DNA of 48,758 nt, from contig JABXHR010000021.1 of NCBI GenBank assembly GCA_013373515.1, positions 1 through 48,758 of the forward strand, given 5' to 3'. The stretch's first letter is position 1. Each line of letters begins with the position of its first letter. Below the pieces are notes generated by a model. The model worked only from the letters and a program-made list of their open reading frames with translations. It was not told where the DNA came from and ran no database searches. Made by a program: the position numbers and the translations under genes. This document shows, in pieces, positions 8,559-17,379 of the stretch. The DNA comes from Gammaproteobacteria bacterium. GTDB lineage: Bacteria > Pseudomonadota > Gammaproteobacteria > JABXHR01.

Positions 8559-8772
8559 CTCGGTGAAGTAGTTTTAGGGTGACCTCAGCGGGATCGATAC
8601 GCTTTTGAGGCTGATTGGGGTTTTCATCGACGAGGCGCTGATGACGCGCGGCGAGCCCATCGAACCAAGCCACCGGCTGCAAGTTTTGGGCACTTTTGTG
8701 CCCGCCTTGGGTATGATTTGCTGCCCAAGGTCGCTGCCCAATCGTGTTGCTAGCGCTGACCCAAAAACTCAC
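8539..8772 (-). CDS. Possible small protein of unknown function (77 residues)
   Basis: Unrecognised. A GTG at 8772 is preceded by AAGGGG at good spacing, similar to the xylB ribosome site, and the frame stays open for 77 codons, ending 20 bases inside the 3' end of the convergent selD. The C-terminal half (AWFDGLAARHQRL, then a proline/glutamine-rich linker, then IDPAEVTLKLLHR) has the composition of a real protein, while the N-terminal 30 residues look less convincing. It lies just downstream of the VRR-NUC gene on the same strand. It could be a real small protein, the tail of a decayed gene or chance. The surrounding 8559-8853 spacer shows nothing else. Confidence 0.35.
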   Translation of the reverse strand: MSFWVSASNTIGQRPWAANHTQGGHKSAQNLQPVAWFDGLAARHQRLVDENPNQPQKRIDPAEVTLKLLHRVSRQTQ

Positions 8773-8853
8773 GGTATTCCCCTTTAGTCTGAGATTGATC
8801 CTAATTCAATCCCTGCACATTTGCTTCCCAAAGCATTGGGTTTGAGAGACTTG

Positions 8854-10464
8854 TCACATCCTATATTTGACGTTAATCACTTCTGCCGACAGTCCAATGG
8901 CGTTGAGTTGCTCAAGCCATGCACGCTGGTGAACTTGAAGCTGATCTCCGGGACCTTTGACTTCAATAAATCGGCTCTGCCCGGCATCACTGACGGCGAA
9001 GAGATCGGGCATGCCGCTGCGAAAAGCTCGCGGGTCGAGCAGCAGTCGTTCAATTAACGTTCGCCATCGTCGGCGGTCGATCGATGCAATCGCCGCTTCG
9101 AAGCAGGCGGGCTCTAGATAGCCATTGACCCAAGCATTGTTAAATTGTTGATATTGTTCGAATAACTTAACCAGCTTAGCATTGGATGCATGACAAAATT
9201 CTGTGAGCGCGGCGTCGATAATCGCTTGTCGCTTGGTTTGGAATGACCTTGAAAACCCATCTCTGGGCCCGATTTGAAAAGGATGGTCGAATGCTCGATC
9301 GACGTCGGCATAAATTGCAGGCCACAGCGCCACGCCATAGATACTGTTAAGCAAGCGGCTTTCAACCCAATAGCCTTGCCATCCCTCCGCGGCAAGCCAC
9401 CCGATAACGTCTTGTTCGACCCGCTGCTGGTCAGTTTTATCCAAGGTGATTGCACGGCTTGGCGGTTTGTAAGGTTGCGCGCGAATCTGAGGCTCGCCGA
9501 GTGCTTTGAGTCTTCGATTATTTAGTTTGCGCCATTGGTCATGCTGGTGTGCAGTTTGGCAACGGGCTTTGAGTTTGTCGAGTTCGCTGGCGGCCATTTG
9601 AATGTGGTCTGTGGCTAAAAGGCATTGAATTCGCAGCGTCCGCGCCTCAAAGCCAGAGCAGCCCTCGAGCGATAATTGGGCAGAATTTGGATCGTCTCGC
9701 ATTTGACGGCTGGCGAGCTGGCAAAGGCCACGCTCGGCGCGGGCACGTTGTTCGGTGTTAAAGTAGCGACGCAATTCAAGCTGATACTCTTCATCATCAA
9801 TGTGTTGATTGCGCCATTCAAGGCTCAATGCTGCAAGATGCAAATGCGCTTCCAGAGACTCTCGGTTGGCATAGTAAGGTGTTGCGCTCAATGGGTATGG
9901 CGGGTAGCGCGTCAACCCCAGGGCTTCGGTGACAAAATTGGATAAGTCTTGGTAGGGACTGGCAAAAAACAGCGTCTGCACACGGCGCAAAAAATCTTGG
10001 TGATTGAGCTTTAGCAACACAAAGTTTGCGTCGGGCAGCCACTGGCTGAGCGGTTGGCTGATATCGCAATACTGTTCGCTAAGGATTTGAATCAGCTCGA
10101 CCTTGCGAAGTTTGTTTGAGAGGCCGGTGTCGAGGGTTAGCAGTTCGGCTTTGCTCGCGAGCGCGGCCAAAGTATGGAAGTCGATCTCAGGTGTGTCTTT
10201 GAGCCAGCCTAGCTTTGTAAGTCGCGTTAGGGCGATTTCAAGGTCGGCGATTTCGGCGTAGTCGAATTTGTCGGAGCGAACAATTGGCCTCGTGCGCATC
10301 CACAGTCGAACGGCGGCACATTTTGTGTCGCGGTCGAGCTGGCGCCACGTGCTGAACCACGCCTGTTCTATCTCGCTAAATAAATTGAGATATCGCGCCT
10401 GCACACCATCTAGCATGGCTTGAAAATGGTCGAGATAGTAGTAGGGCGCGAGTTCTGCTTGCAT
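8854..10464 (-). CDS. VRR-NUC domain nuclease, FAN1-like
   Basis: A 536-residue protein of the bacterial FAN1/VRR-NUC family, a structure-specific endonuclease and 5' exonuclease group linked to interstrand-crosslink repair in eukaryotes and characterised from Pseudomonas. The N-terminal portion is helical (YYLDHFQAMLDGVQARYLNLFSEIE is a typical opening). Further on are GVALWPAIYADVDRAFDHPFQ and GPRDGF. The C-terminal nuclease core has GMPDLFAV with the catalytic Asp, then FIEVKGPGDQLQVHQRAWL, the E-x-K and glutamine elements of the PD-(D/E)xK fold. The ATG at 10464 was chosen as the only conserved-looking start. The next gene upstream on the same strand encodes a PilZ protein; no functional link is evident. 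Confidence 0.88.
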   Translation of the reverse strand: MQAELAPYYYLDHFQAMLDGVQARYLNLFSEIEQAWFSTWRQLDRDTKCAAVRLWMRTRPIVRSDKFDYAEIADLEIALTRLTKLGWLKDTPEIDFHTLAALASKAELLTLDTGLSNKLRKVELIQILSEQYCDISQPLSQWLPDANFVLLKLNHQDFLRRVQTLFFASPYQDLSNFVTEALGLTRYPPYPLSATPYYANRESLEAHLHLAALSLEWRNQHIDDEEYQLELRRYFNTEQRARAERGLCQLASRQMRDDPNSAQLSLEGCSGFEARTLRIQCLLATDHIQMAASELDKLKARCQTAHQHDQWRKLNNRRLKALGEPQIRAQPYKPPSRAITLDKTDQQRVEQDVIGWLAAEGWQGYWVESRLLNSIYGVALWPAIYADVDRAFDHPFQIGPRDGFSRSFQTKRQAIIDAALTEFCHASNAKLVKLFEQYQQFNNAWVNGYLEPACFEAAIASIDRRRWRTLIERLLLDPRAFRSGMPDLFAVSDAGQSRFIEVKGPGDQLQVHQRAWLEQLNAIGLSAEVINVKYRM

Positions 10465-10494
10465 GTCGCTATTTTAGGGCATGCAATGCCGTGC

Positions 10495-10857
10495 TTAGGC
10501 CATTTTCAGCAATGCTGTTAAATCGCGTTCAATCAGTTTTGGATCACCCAAATTGACTTCGAGTAGTCGTCTTAGATGCGTGGCGCTGTCAATGTCCATT
10601 TCGACCACTTCCAGTCCGATGGTCAGATCTTTTTGATAAACCGGTCTGCAGACCAAGTTGATCGATGTCACGCCTGAGCCCAGCATGATTTCTAGATCGC
10701 ATTGTTTGACGCCGAGCATCATGGTGTGCTCGATTAGATTGATTTTGGCACCGTGAATGGATAGGTCTACAATATGCGCGTCGATGGATTTGCCATCGAG
10801 ATATAACGTCGCATCCGCGTCAAATTCCACGCGGGAAAATCGTCTTTTGTCGGTCAT
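10495..10857 (-). CDS. PilZ domain protein (cyclic di-GMP receptor)
   Basis: A 120-residue protein made of a single PilZ domain. Both ligand motifs are present: RxxxR at residues 5-9 (RRFSR) and DxSxxG at 31-36 (DLSIHG). These bind cyclic di-GMP in characterised members, so ligand binding is likely. There are no membrane segments or partner domains, so it would act in the cytoplasm as a stand-alone effector, for example on motility or surface polysaccharide; the target cannot be told from the sequence. It ends 30 bases before the VRR-NUC start on the same strand and is divergent from the DUF2058 gene, with a 100-base shared promoter region. Confidence 0.9.
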   Translation of the reverse strand: MTDKRRFSRVEFDADATLYLDGKSIDAHIVDLSIHGAKINLIEHTMMLGVKQCDLEIMLGSGVTSINLVCRPVYQKDLTIGLEVVEMDIDSATHLRRLLEVNLGDPKLIERDLTALLKMA

Positions 10858-10957
10858 GGGGTGTGTTCTCTCTCTTCTGTCCTTGGTATCGGAAAAAGTT
10901 CGAAAATATTGAATCAGCTCCCGTGACGCGGTGAGTCTGTGATCCAGTGAGGTATCT

Positions 10958-11485
10958 ATGTCGTCATTACGAGATCAATTGCTCAAGGCGGGTGTCGCCA
11001 GCAAACAGCAGGCAAAAAAATCATCCAAAGCCGTGGCACACCAGAAGCGCACAGGCCAATCGACGCAATCCGATCAGGCACGTGCAGCTGCAGAAGCCGC
11101 TTTGCAAGCCAAGCGCGATGCAGACAAGGCGGCGAATCAAGCACAGCAAGCGGCAAGGCTCGCCAAAGAAATCGACGCGCAGGCCCGCGATATTATCCGC
11201 AACTCAGCATTGCCACGCGGTGAGGGAGAGCATTATCAGTTTCAGTTCGATGGCAAGGTTAAAGAGATCGGGCTGAGCGCCACTTTGCGAAGCCAAATTG
11301 TCGCTGGACAGGCGGCGATTGCATGTGCCGATGAGCAGTTCTTTGTGATTCCCGCCAAAGCAGCAGAAAAAGTGGCGGAGCGGCGTGCGGAGTTGATCGC
11401 GATCCACTTTGATAAAGCCAGCGATGCGGTAGACGAAGATGATCCTTACGCCGACTACCAAATCCCTGATGACTTGATGTGGTGA
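10958..11485 (+). CDS. DUF2058 family protein (YaiL-like)
   Basis: A 175-residue cytoplasmic protein matching the DUF2058/YaiL family, usually annotated as a nucleoprotein or polynucleotide-associated protein without firm function. The N-terminus SSLRDQLLKAGVASKQQAKK is the family signature, followed by a highly charged, alanine-rich coiled coil (about residues 20-85) and a compact C-terminal domain containing HYQFQFDGKVKEI and FFVIPAKAAEKV. It ends in an acidic tail. The ATG at 10958 has GAGG six to seven bases upstream. Its stop overlaps the following Nudix gene start (TGATG), suggesting co-transcription. Confidence 0.88.
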   Translation: MSSLRDQLLKAGVASKQQAKKSSKAVAHQKRTGQSTQSDQARAAAEAALQAKRDADKAANQAQQAARLAKEIDAQARDIIRNSALPRGEGEHYQFQFDGKVKEIGLSATLRSQIVAGQAAIACADEQFFVIPAKAAEKVAERRAELIAIHFDKASDAVDEDDPYADYQIPDDLMW

Positions 11486-12039
11486 TGATGCAGCAGAGCA
11501 CTGCCCTCGAGGCGTTAAATCAATACCGCCCCGACGCGGCGACAGCGACTTTTCATGATGTGATTAGACAGTGCGTAGAGCGCAGTGAGCAGTTTTGGTC
11601 GCGATCACACTTTGAACCCGGGCATCTGACGGCGTCTGCTTGGATTACCAACCCTGAAAAGACCCATGTGGTTTTGTTGCTGCACGGCAAACTCGGCATT
11701 TGGGTGCAGCCGGGCGGTCATATCGAACCAGAGGACGCCAACCTGCTACAGGCTGCGCTTCGCGAGGCGACCGAGGAGACCGGACTCAGTGAGTTGTCGT
11801 TGGGGCAGGCGGCGATTTTTGATGTTGATATCCACGACATTCCCGCTCGCAAAGACGAACCGGCACATCAGCATTTGGATGTGCGTTATTGGTTTACCAC
11901 GACAATGTCGACCTTGACGATTTCGGATGAATCCTCTGCACTGGGCTGGGTGCCGCTTGCTGACGTCGATAAGATGCAGGCCGATGAGTCGGTGATGCGT
12001 ATGGTGGCGAAGACGCTCGATAGCAAAGCTAGCGCGTAA
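11485..12039 (+). CDS. Nudix hydrolase
   Basis: A 184-residue Nudix-fold hydrolase. The catalytic box runs from GGHIEPED to REATEETGL, with an acidic Asp at the first acidic position and one extra residue before REA, as seen in one subgroup of the family. WITNPEKTHVVLLLHGKLGIWVQPGG before it and the FDVDIHDIPA..HLDVRYWF segment after it are typical of this subgroup. Nudix enzymes hydrolyse nucleoside diphosphates linked to another moiety; the substrate cannot be assigned. Candidate starts are GTG 11479, GTG 11482, ATG 11485 and ATG 11488; I use 11485 because it gives a one-base TGATG overlap with the preceding stop. Its end overlaps the convergent dctD gene by 11 bases. Confidence 0.9.
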   Translation: MMQQSTALEALNQYRPDAATATFHDVIRQCVERSEQFWSRSHFEPGHLTASAWITNPEKTHVVLLLHGKLGIWVQPGGHIEPEDANLLQAALREATEETGLSELSLGQAAIFDVDIHDIPARKDEPAHQHLDVRYWFTTTMSTLTISDESSALGWVPLADVDKMQADESVMRMVAKTLDSKASA

Positions 12040-13345
12040 TACCGAGGCGTTTGATTTTGTCGTAGAGGCCTTTGCGCGAGAGGCCTAGCATTTCGTAAGT
12101 GGCCTTCATTTCGCCATTGTTGGCGTCGAGCACGGTTTCGATGACATGCTTTTCAAATTGATTGACGCGCTCTGCCAGAGTACCGAGCGGCTCATCGCTG
12201 GAGGTCGTGTCAGGTTGCCACAATCCCAGTACAAATCGTTCAGCGGTATTGCGCAGCTCTCTGACATTGCCAGGCCAGTTATGCTGCATCAGAAATTGTT
12301 CGAGCTGAGGCGTCAACGGTGGGATATCGCGGCGATATTTGGCACGTGCTTCGCGGGACAAATGCGCAAATAACAACGGCAGATCATCCTTGCGCTCGGC
12401 CAGTGTGGGTAGCGCAAGGGTGACCACATTTAGACGGTAATAAAGATCAGTGCGCATGACGGCGTGGTCGGGCTGGCTGGCGTAGTCGGCTTTGCAGGCC
12501 GCAATAAAGCGCACATTGAGTGCATACTCTTGATTGCTGCCGAGACGGGTGGCACGGCGTGTTTCGATGACCCGCAATAGTTTGGCTTGTAGCTCCAGTG
12601 GCAGTGATTCGAGTTCATCCAAAAACACCGTGCCATTGGCGGCGGTCTCTAGCTTGCCCGCTTTTGCCTTGATGGCGCCCGTAAATGCCCCAGCCTCATG
12701 GCCAAATAACTCGGATTCCAGGATGTCTGCGGGAATGGCGGCGCAGTTGATGGCGACAAATGCACCGTTGGTTTCGTTGCAAAAGTCATGCAGCGCACGG
12801 GCCACCACCTCTTTGCCGGTACCGGTTTCGCCGATAATCATCACGTCTACCGCTACATCAGAAAGGGCTTTAATTTGCGCCTTGATCTGGACAATGGCGG
12901 GGTTACGGCCGACAAGCCGTGCATCGAGATCTGATGCATTTTGTAAGAACTCGCGCAGCTCGCGGTTTTCGAGCACGAGCCGACGTTTTTCCATGGCGCG
13001 GCTGACTACCGAGAGCAAGGTTTGAACCGCAAACGGCTTCTCAACGAACTCATATGCGCCTGCTCGCATGGCCTCCACGGCCATGGGCACGTCTGCATTA
13101 CCGGTGATGAGTACCACCGGCAAAGCTCGATCAATGGCTTGCAGGCGCTCGAGCACCTCGATGCCATTGTGCTTCGGCATTAATATATCGCTAATTACCA
13201 CGCAATTGCTGTCTCTGGAGATTGCACCGATCGCCATTTCTGGGTCATCGGTGGCCAACACTTGGTAGTCATTGAGTTCTAGGCTTTGCTTGAGCGCCTC
13301 GAGCAGATCTAAGTCATCGTCAATCAGCACAACGTTGTAATTCAT
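12029..13345 (-). CDS. dctD: Sigma-54-dependent response regulator, DctD-like
   Basis: A 438-residue NtrC-family activator. A receiver domain (residues 1-120) has DDD near 10 and phospho-acceptor Asp53 in ISDILMPKHNG. A central AAA+ domain carries GETGTGKE (Walker A), the sigma-54 contact loop GAFTGA and GTVFLDELESLP (Walker B), the last typical of DctD. A C-terminal Fis-type helix-turn-helix (MKATYEMLGLSRKGLYDKIKRLG) follows. The frame is open to 13390, but the ATG at 13345 overlaps the upstream kinase stop by four bases and starts right at the receiver fold, so it is preferred. The family activates C4-dicarboxylate uptake genes; none is nearby, so the exact target is inferred. Confidence 0.9.
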   Translation of the reverse strand: MNYNVVLIDDDLDLLEALKQSLELNDYQVLATDDPEMAIGAISRDSNCVVISDILMPKHNGIEVLERLQAIDRALPVVLITGNADVPMAVEAMRAGAYEFVEKPFAVQTLLSVVSRAMEKRRLVLENRELREFLQNASDLDARLVGRNPAIVQIKAQIKALSDVAVDVMIIGETGTGKEVVARALHDFCNETNGAFVAINCAAIPADILESELFGHEAGAFTGAIKAKAGKLETAANGTVFLDELESLPLELQAKLLRVIETRRATRLGSNQEYALNVRFIAACKADYASQPDHAVMRTDLYYRLNVVTLALPTLAERKDDLPLLFAHLSREARAKYRRDIPPLTPQLEQFLMQHNWPGNVRELRNTAERFVLGLWQPDTTSSDEPLGTLAERVNQFEKHVIETVLDANNGEMKATYEMLGLSRKGLYDKIKRLGITR

Positions 13346-14970
13346 TCGGCCTCTAGCGGGGGCTGTTTGAGAAGTTTGATTCGTACACATGCGCCGCCCA
13401 TATCGCTGTGATCCAGCACTATTGTACCGCCAAAGCCATCGACCATATCGCGCACGATGGATAAGCCTAGGCCAAGTCCGATCCCCTTGGGTTTGGTGGT
13501 GAAAAACGGCTCCAGCGCGGTGCTGAGCGCTTGTTCATCAAATCCGGGGCCATTGTCGTGCACCTCGAGCGCGATGTGTTGTGCTGTTGAGTGAAGCCTA
13601 ACCTCGATTTGATCCCCATGACTTGCGCTCATGGCATCAATGCTGTTTTTGAAAAGATTCACCAAAATTTGTGTCAGGCGGATGGTACCGCCATATACGT
13701 GTATTGCGGTGCTAGGTGTGCCAATGGTGATCCGATGGCGTTTGGCGAGCGGCAATGTCAGCGCTAGCGCTTCATTCAGTGCATCTCCCAACGACACCAT
13801 CGATAAGCCGCTGCCTGGTTTACGTGCAAAGCTGAGCAGTGATTTTGACAACGACGTCATGCGTGAAACTTGCTCATCTAGCGCCTGTAGGGTGGACTCT
13901 AAATCAGTGTATTTTTGTTTTTGCAAAAGCAGCTGAGCGTTGGTGATGCGGGTGGACATCGCAGCAAGTGGTTGATTGTACTCGTGGCTAATCGTGGTGG
14001 CGAGCTGACCGATGGCCGCCATTTTTGCCGCATGGATGACTTCGTCTTGCGCGCGCTTGCGCTCGCCAATCTCTGCCTCCAATGCCGCATTGCTGGCTGC
14101 GAGGTCCTTAGTGCGAAATTTGACTTTGTGCTCTAGACGGCGGGCGGAAATATCCAGCGCTCGGGTGTAGCGCTCTCGCGCTTTGACTCTTCGGCGATAG
14201 CTTTGCATCACCACGGCGAGGCTTGCGCACAGCAGGGCGGCGATGGTTGAAAATTGCAGTGCATGGATCAAAGCGTTGAGTCGATTGATCTCGATGGCCA
14301 ACGTCCAATCGAGCAGCGGAATGCTGCGCTGACGCCAACGCGGGTCGTCAAAATCCAGTGCTTTGACCGCTTGGAACCGATAGCGCAGATCATTGCTGGC
14401 CAATACCTCAAGGCCATTGTGCGCAACCACTGGAGATTTGATCAGCGCCCACGGGTTTTGAATGATTTCTAGATCATAAAAAAGGATCAGCGTGCCTAGA
14501 TAGTTGCCAAAGTGACGCACGGCGGCGGCATGCGCATAGAGCTGAGTTGAGCCATAGCGGTAATTAGCGCGGCCCAGTCGTCCTTGCTGGGTTTGTTGAA
14601 TGAGTGCGCTTAGCGGCAATGTTGAGGTGTCGATTCGCTGAGTGCCTTGGGCAATATATGCCGCCAATTCATCAATGAGCAACACCTCGTAGGCACCGCT
14701 GTTGGCGGCCAGGGTTTTTACGGTGCGGGTTTGAGCGCTGAAGTCGTGAAAGCGCAATGCGCGGATCACTTCGTCCTGACGTGCCACTAGGGGCGCGAGT
14801 AGGCGATGCTTGGCCAGTGCGGCGGTAGTTGCCACCGCTTGCAGTTCGAGCTGGTTGTCGGCGTCCTGCGATTGTTGTTGCCAAGACAATGCGTAGCCAA
14901 AATAGCCGGCGCCCAGGCAAATACAGATGGCTGCGGACCAAATTAGGCTTTGTTGCCAAGCTCGGCGCAT
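13342..14970 (-). CDS. dctB: Sensor histidine kinase, DctB-like
   Basis: A 542-residue membrane sensor kinase. One transmembrane helix lies near residues 10-28 and a second near 240-260, flanking a periplasmic sensor region of about 210 residues. A cytoplasmic coiled coil (RRLEHKVKFRTKDL) leads to the phospho-acceptor box TTISHEYNQPLAAM, typical of DctB-class kinases, and an ATPase domain with NLFKNSIDAM (N box), DNGPGF (G1) and GIGLGLGLSIV (G2). It precedes and overlaps the dctD-like regulator by four bases. DctB senses succinate, fumarate or malate, but the sensor region is divergent enough that the ligand is uncertain. It is separated from bcp by only three bases. Confidence 0.88.
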   Translation of the reverse strand: MRRAWQQSLIWSAAICICLGAGYFGYALSWQQQSQDADNQLELQAVATTAALAKHRLLAPLVARQDEVIRALRFHDFSAQTRTVKTLAANSGAYEVLLIDELAAYIAQGTQRIDTSTLPLSALIQQTQQGRLGRANYRYGSTQLYAHAAAVRHFGNYLGTLILFYDLEIIQNPWALIKSPVVAHNGLEVLASNDLRYRFQAVKALDFDDPRWRQRSIPLLDWTLAIEINRLNALIHALQFSTIAALLCASLAVVMQSYRRRVKARERYTRALDISARRLEHKVKFRTKDLAASNAALEAEIGERKRAQDEVIHAAKMAAIGQLATTISHEYNQPLAAMSTRITNAQLLLQKQKYTDLESTLQALDEQVSRMTSLSKSLLSFARKPGSGLSMVSLGDALNEALALTLPLAKRHRITIGTPSTAIHVYGGTIRLTQILVNLFKNSIDAMSASHGDQIEVRLHSTAQHIALEVHDNGPGFDEQALSTALEPFFTTKPKGIGLGLGLSIVRDMVDGFGGTIVLDHSDMGGACVRIKLLKQPPLEAE

Positions 14971-14973
14971 GGA

Positions 14974-15438
14974 CTAAAGTGCTTTGACGCGTTGCAACAC
15001 TTCGTCCACATGGCCTTTGACTTTCACTTTGCGCCAAATCTCTTTGATGATGCCTTGCTCGTCGACCAGAAATGTACTGCGTTCAATGCCTTCAAATTGC
15101 TTGCCGTACATGGATTTCATTTTGATGACGTCGTAAGCGCGGCAGAGCGTCTCGTCTGGGTCGGAAATCAGTTCGAAGGGCATGTTGTATTTGGATTTGA
15201 AGTTGTTGTGCGATTTTAGACTGTCTTTACTGACGCCTAGGATCTCGCAATTATGGTCGGCAAATTCTCCATAGGCTGTGGTGAAATCACAGGATTCTGT
15301 GGTGCAGCCGGGGGTGTTGTCCTTGGGATAAAAGAACAGCACATAGCGTTTGCCCGTCAGCGATTGTGATGACAGATCGGCACCAGTGGTGCTGGGCAGG
15401 TTAAATGTTGGTGCTGGATCGCCAATATTGAGTGACAT
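14974..15438 (-). CDS. bcp: Thioredoxin-dependent peroxiredoxin, Bcp/PrxQ type
   Basis: A 154-residue peroxiredoxin of the BCP/PrxQ class. It reduces hydrogen peroxide and organic hydroperoxides using thioredoxin. The active site is NTPGCTTESCDF, with peroxidatic Cys45 and resolving Cys50 in the usual five-residue spacing. FFYPKDNTPGCT, GVSKDSLKSHNNF and ERSTFLVDEQG are family landmarks. The ATG at 15438 has AAGGA upstream. Divergent from dapA, it shares a 76-base promoter region; the same divergent bcp/dapA arrangement is common in gammaproteobacteria, often with gcvR between. Confidence 0.95.
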   Translation of the reverse strand: MSLNIGDPAPTFNLPSTTGADLSSQSLTGKRYVLFFYPKDNTPGCTTESCDFTTAYGEFADHNCEILGVSKDSLKSHNNFKSKYNMPFELISDPDETLCRAYDVIKMKSMYGKQFEGIERSTFLVDEQGIIKEIWRKVKVKGHVDEVLQRVKAL

Positions 15439-15514
15439 CTATTTTTCCTTCTTGCTTGTTCAAACTCGACTGCATCGGTAACATGCTAACGGTTAAATCT
15501 GAGGTTGATAAGCA

Positions 15515-16390
15515 ATGTTTCAAGGCAGTATGGTGGCGCTCGTAACGCCCATGCTGGAGAATGGCGATGTCGATTACGACGGCCTGACCCGACTGATTGA
15601 ATTTCACGTGGCAGAGGGAACCGATGCCATCGTTGCTGTGGGCACCACTGGCGAATGTGCCACGCTATCGCCCTCAGAGCATATGGCGGTGGTTAAACAC
15701 TGCAAAGACGTCTTGGGCGGACGCTTGCCCTTGATTGCGGGTACCGGAGGCAACTCGACCGCAGAAGCCATCGAGTTGACGCAAATGGCCGCTGAGATTG
15801 GGGTGGACGCCTGCTTAAGTGTGGTGCCCTACTACAATAAGCCAACGCAAAAAGGGTTGATCGCGCATTTCAAAGCGATTGCCAATTCAACGCAATTGCC
15901 CGTGATTCTGTACAACGTGCCAGGTCGCACGGTTGTGGATATGACTGCAGAAACCACGGCAGAACTCTCTAGAATCGACAACATCATCGGCATTAAAGAA
16001 GCCGAGGGTTCGCTAGAGCGGACGCTGAAGTTGCTATCACTCTGTGAAGAAGGGTTTGTCGTGCTGTCTGGAGAGGACTCAACGTGCTGCGAAACGATGC
16101 TGGCGGGGGGCAAGGGCGTGATTTCGGTCACCTCTAATGTTGCGCCCAAACTGATGGCCGAGATGTGCAAACTTGCCATCGCAGGGCAAGTTGAGGATGC
16201 CAAGGCCATCGATGCAAAACTCGCCGCACTGCATAGCATTTTGTTTATCGAATCCAATCCACAAGCACCCAAATGGCTATTGAGCGAAATGAATCTGATT
16301 CAGCCTTGGCTGCGTTTGCCCTTACTGGCGCTGTCAGATGAAGTGAAGCCCGATGTGCGAGCGGTGGCTAAAGCATTGGAATTGATCTGA
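15515..16390 (+). CDS. dapA: 4-hydroxy-tetrahydrodipicolinate synthase
   Basis: A 291-residue class I aldolase that condenses pyruvate with aspartate semialdehyde, the first committed step to diaminopimelate and lysine. It has GTTGECATLSPSEH, the tyrosine region VVPYYNKPTQKGL, YNVPGRT, and the Schiff-base lysine in NIIGIKEAEGS. Length and motifs match the family throughout. The ATG start at 15515 has GAGG upstream. Its TGA shares one base with the bamC ATG (TGATG), giving the conserved dapA-bamC operon. Confidence 0.97.
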   Translation: MFQGSMVALVTPMLENGDVDYDGLTRLIEFHVAEGTDAIVAVGTTGECATLSPSEHMAVVKHCKDVLGGRLPLIAGTGGNSTAEAIELTQMAAEIGVDACLSVVPYYNKPTQKGLIAHFKAIANSTQLPVILYNVPGRTVVDMTAETTAELSRIDNIIGIKEAEGSLERTLKLLSLCEEGFVVLSGEDSTCCETMLAGGKGVISVTSNVAPKLMAEMCKLAIAGQVEDAKAIDAKLAALHSILFIESNPQAPKWLLSEMNLIQPWLRLPLLALSDEVKPDVRAVAKALELI

Positions 16391-17376
16391 TGAAGGTGAG
16401 GCATTGGACGCCGGCAATTCTGAGCTTGATACTGCTTGCCAGCTGTAGTGCTTTTAGGCCGGGCGAGAGTTCCTCTGAGGCATATAAAACAGTACGCCAA
16501 CGCACGGACTTGGCCATGTCGCCTGGGTTGGTTGACAGTGCCACCAAAACCGACCAATTGGTCATCAACGACAAAACCCTGCTCCCGATTGTTCGCGGGG
16601 CTGAACTAAGCCGCGATGGCAATGTTTATTTTGCCCGTGTGGGCGCTGCGCCAGAGGCGGTGTGGACACGGCTCCTCGAATTTTTGGAGCAATACCAGTT
16701 CGACGTGATCTCTCAAGATAATCTGAGTGGTCTAATTGAAACCGATTGGCGCGCGGCACGCTCGGTTGACAACGGACTAATCGACAAGACCACCTCGATG
16801 GTCAAGGGTTGGTTTGGACGCGGTGAACCCGAATTGGTGGAGAAGTTTATTTTCCGCCTAGAGCGAAGCCAGACCGGAAGCCGTTTATTTGCGAGCCATC
16901 GTCGTGCACTCTCCCGGGGAGGCAAGCTGGCAGCACAGCCAGGCGAGCCGCAAATTGAGGCGGCGATTTTGAACCGCTTTATCGTTTATTTGGGCTTTGG
17001 TGATCGCAATACACTTGCCAAGGTGACTGAGCAAGCGTCCAGCCAATCCGCGGGCGAAGTGGTGCCCAATGGATTTCGGGTCAATAAGCCCATCCCGCTC
17101 GCATGGCCTGCGGTCGAGCGCGCGATTCAGGAGCTTTCATTTGTGGTGATCGGGCAGGAACGCGATCAGGGCTTGCTCGGCATTCGCGCTGGCCGAGGTG
17201 TGGCAGGCCTTTCTGACACAATTGTCGGAGGGGCTGGGGCGGCACCAGATTTAATTTTGAGCTTTATTCCTCAGGGCAACCAGACTGCGGTGATGATTTC
17301 TCGCCGAGATGGCGAGGCCATGGACGCCTCCGATGTTGAGCCTTTGTCGCGAGCCATTGTGGCGCAAATCCGTTAG
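16390..17376 (+). CDS. bamC: Outer membrane assembly lipoprotein BamC
   Basis: A 328-residue lipoprotein with a signal peptide ending in the lipobox LLAS-Cys19, followed by a flexible segment and two helix-grip domains, the layout of BamC (NlpB). BamC is an accessory lipoprotein of the BAM complex, which folds beta-barrel proteins into the outer membrane. The N-terminal unstructured stretch with LVINDKTLLPIVRG corresponds to the BamD-binding segment in E. coli. Overlap with dapA and the following YycJ-type gene reproduce the context seen in Pseudomonas. The BamC assignment relies on context, lipobox and domain layout more than on invariant residues. Confidence 0.85.
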   Translation: MKVRHWTPAILSLILLASCSAFRPGESSSEAYKTVRQRTDLAMSPGLVDSATKTDQLVINDKTLLPIVRGAELSRDGNVYFARVGAAPEAVWTRLLEFLEQYQFDVISQDNLSGLIETDWRAARSVDNGLIDKTTSMVKGWFGRGEPELVEKFIFRLERSQTGSRLFASHRRALSRGGKLAAQPGEPQIEAAILNRFIVYLGFGDRNTLAKVTEQASSQSAGEVVPNGFRVNKPIPLAWPAVERAIQELSFVVIGQERDQGLLGIRAGRGVAGLSDTIVGGAGAAPDLILSFIPQGNQTAVMISRRDGEAMDASDVEPLSRAIVAQIR

Positions 17377-17379
17377 CTG

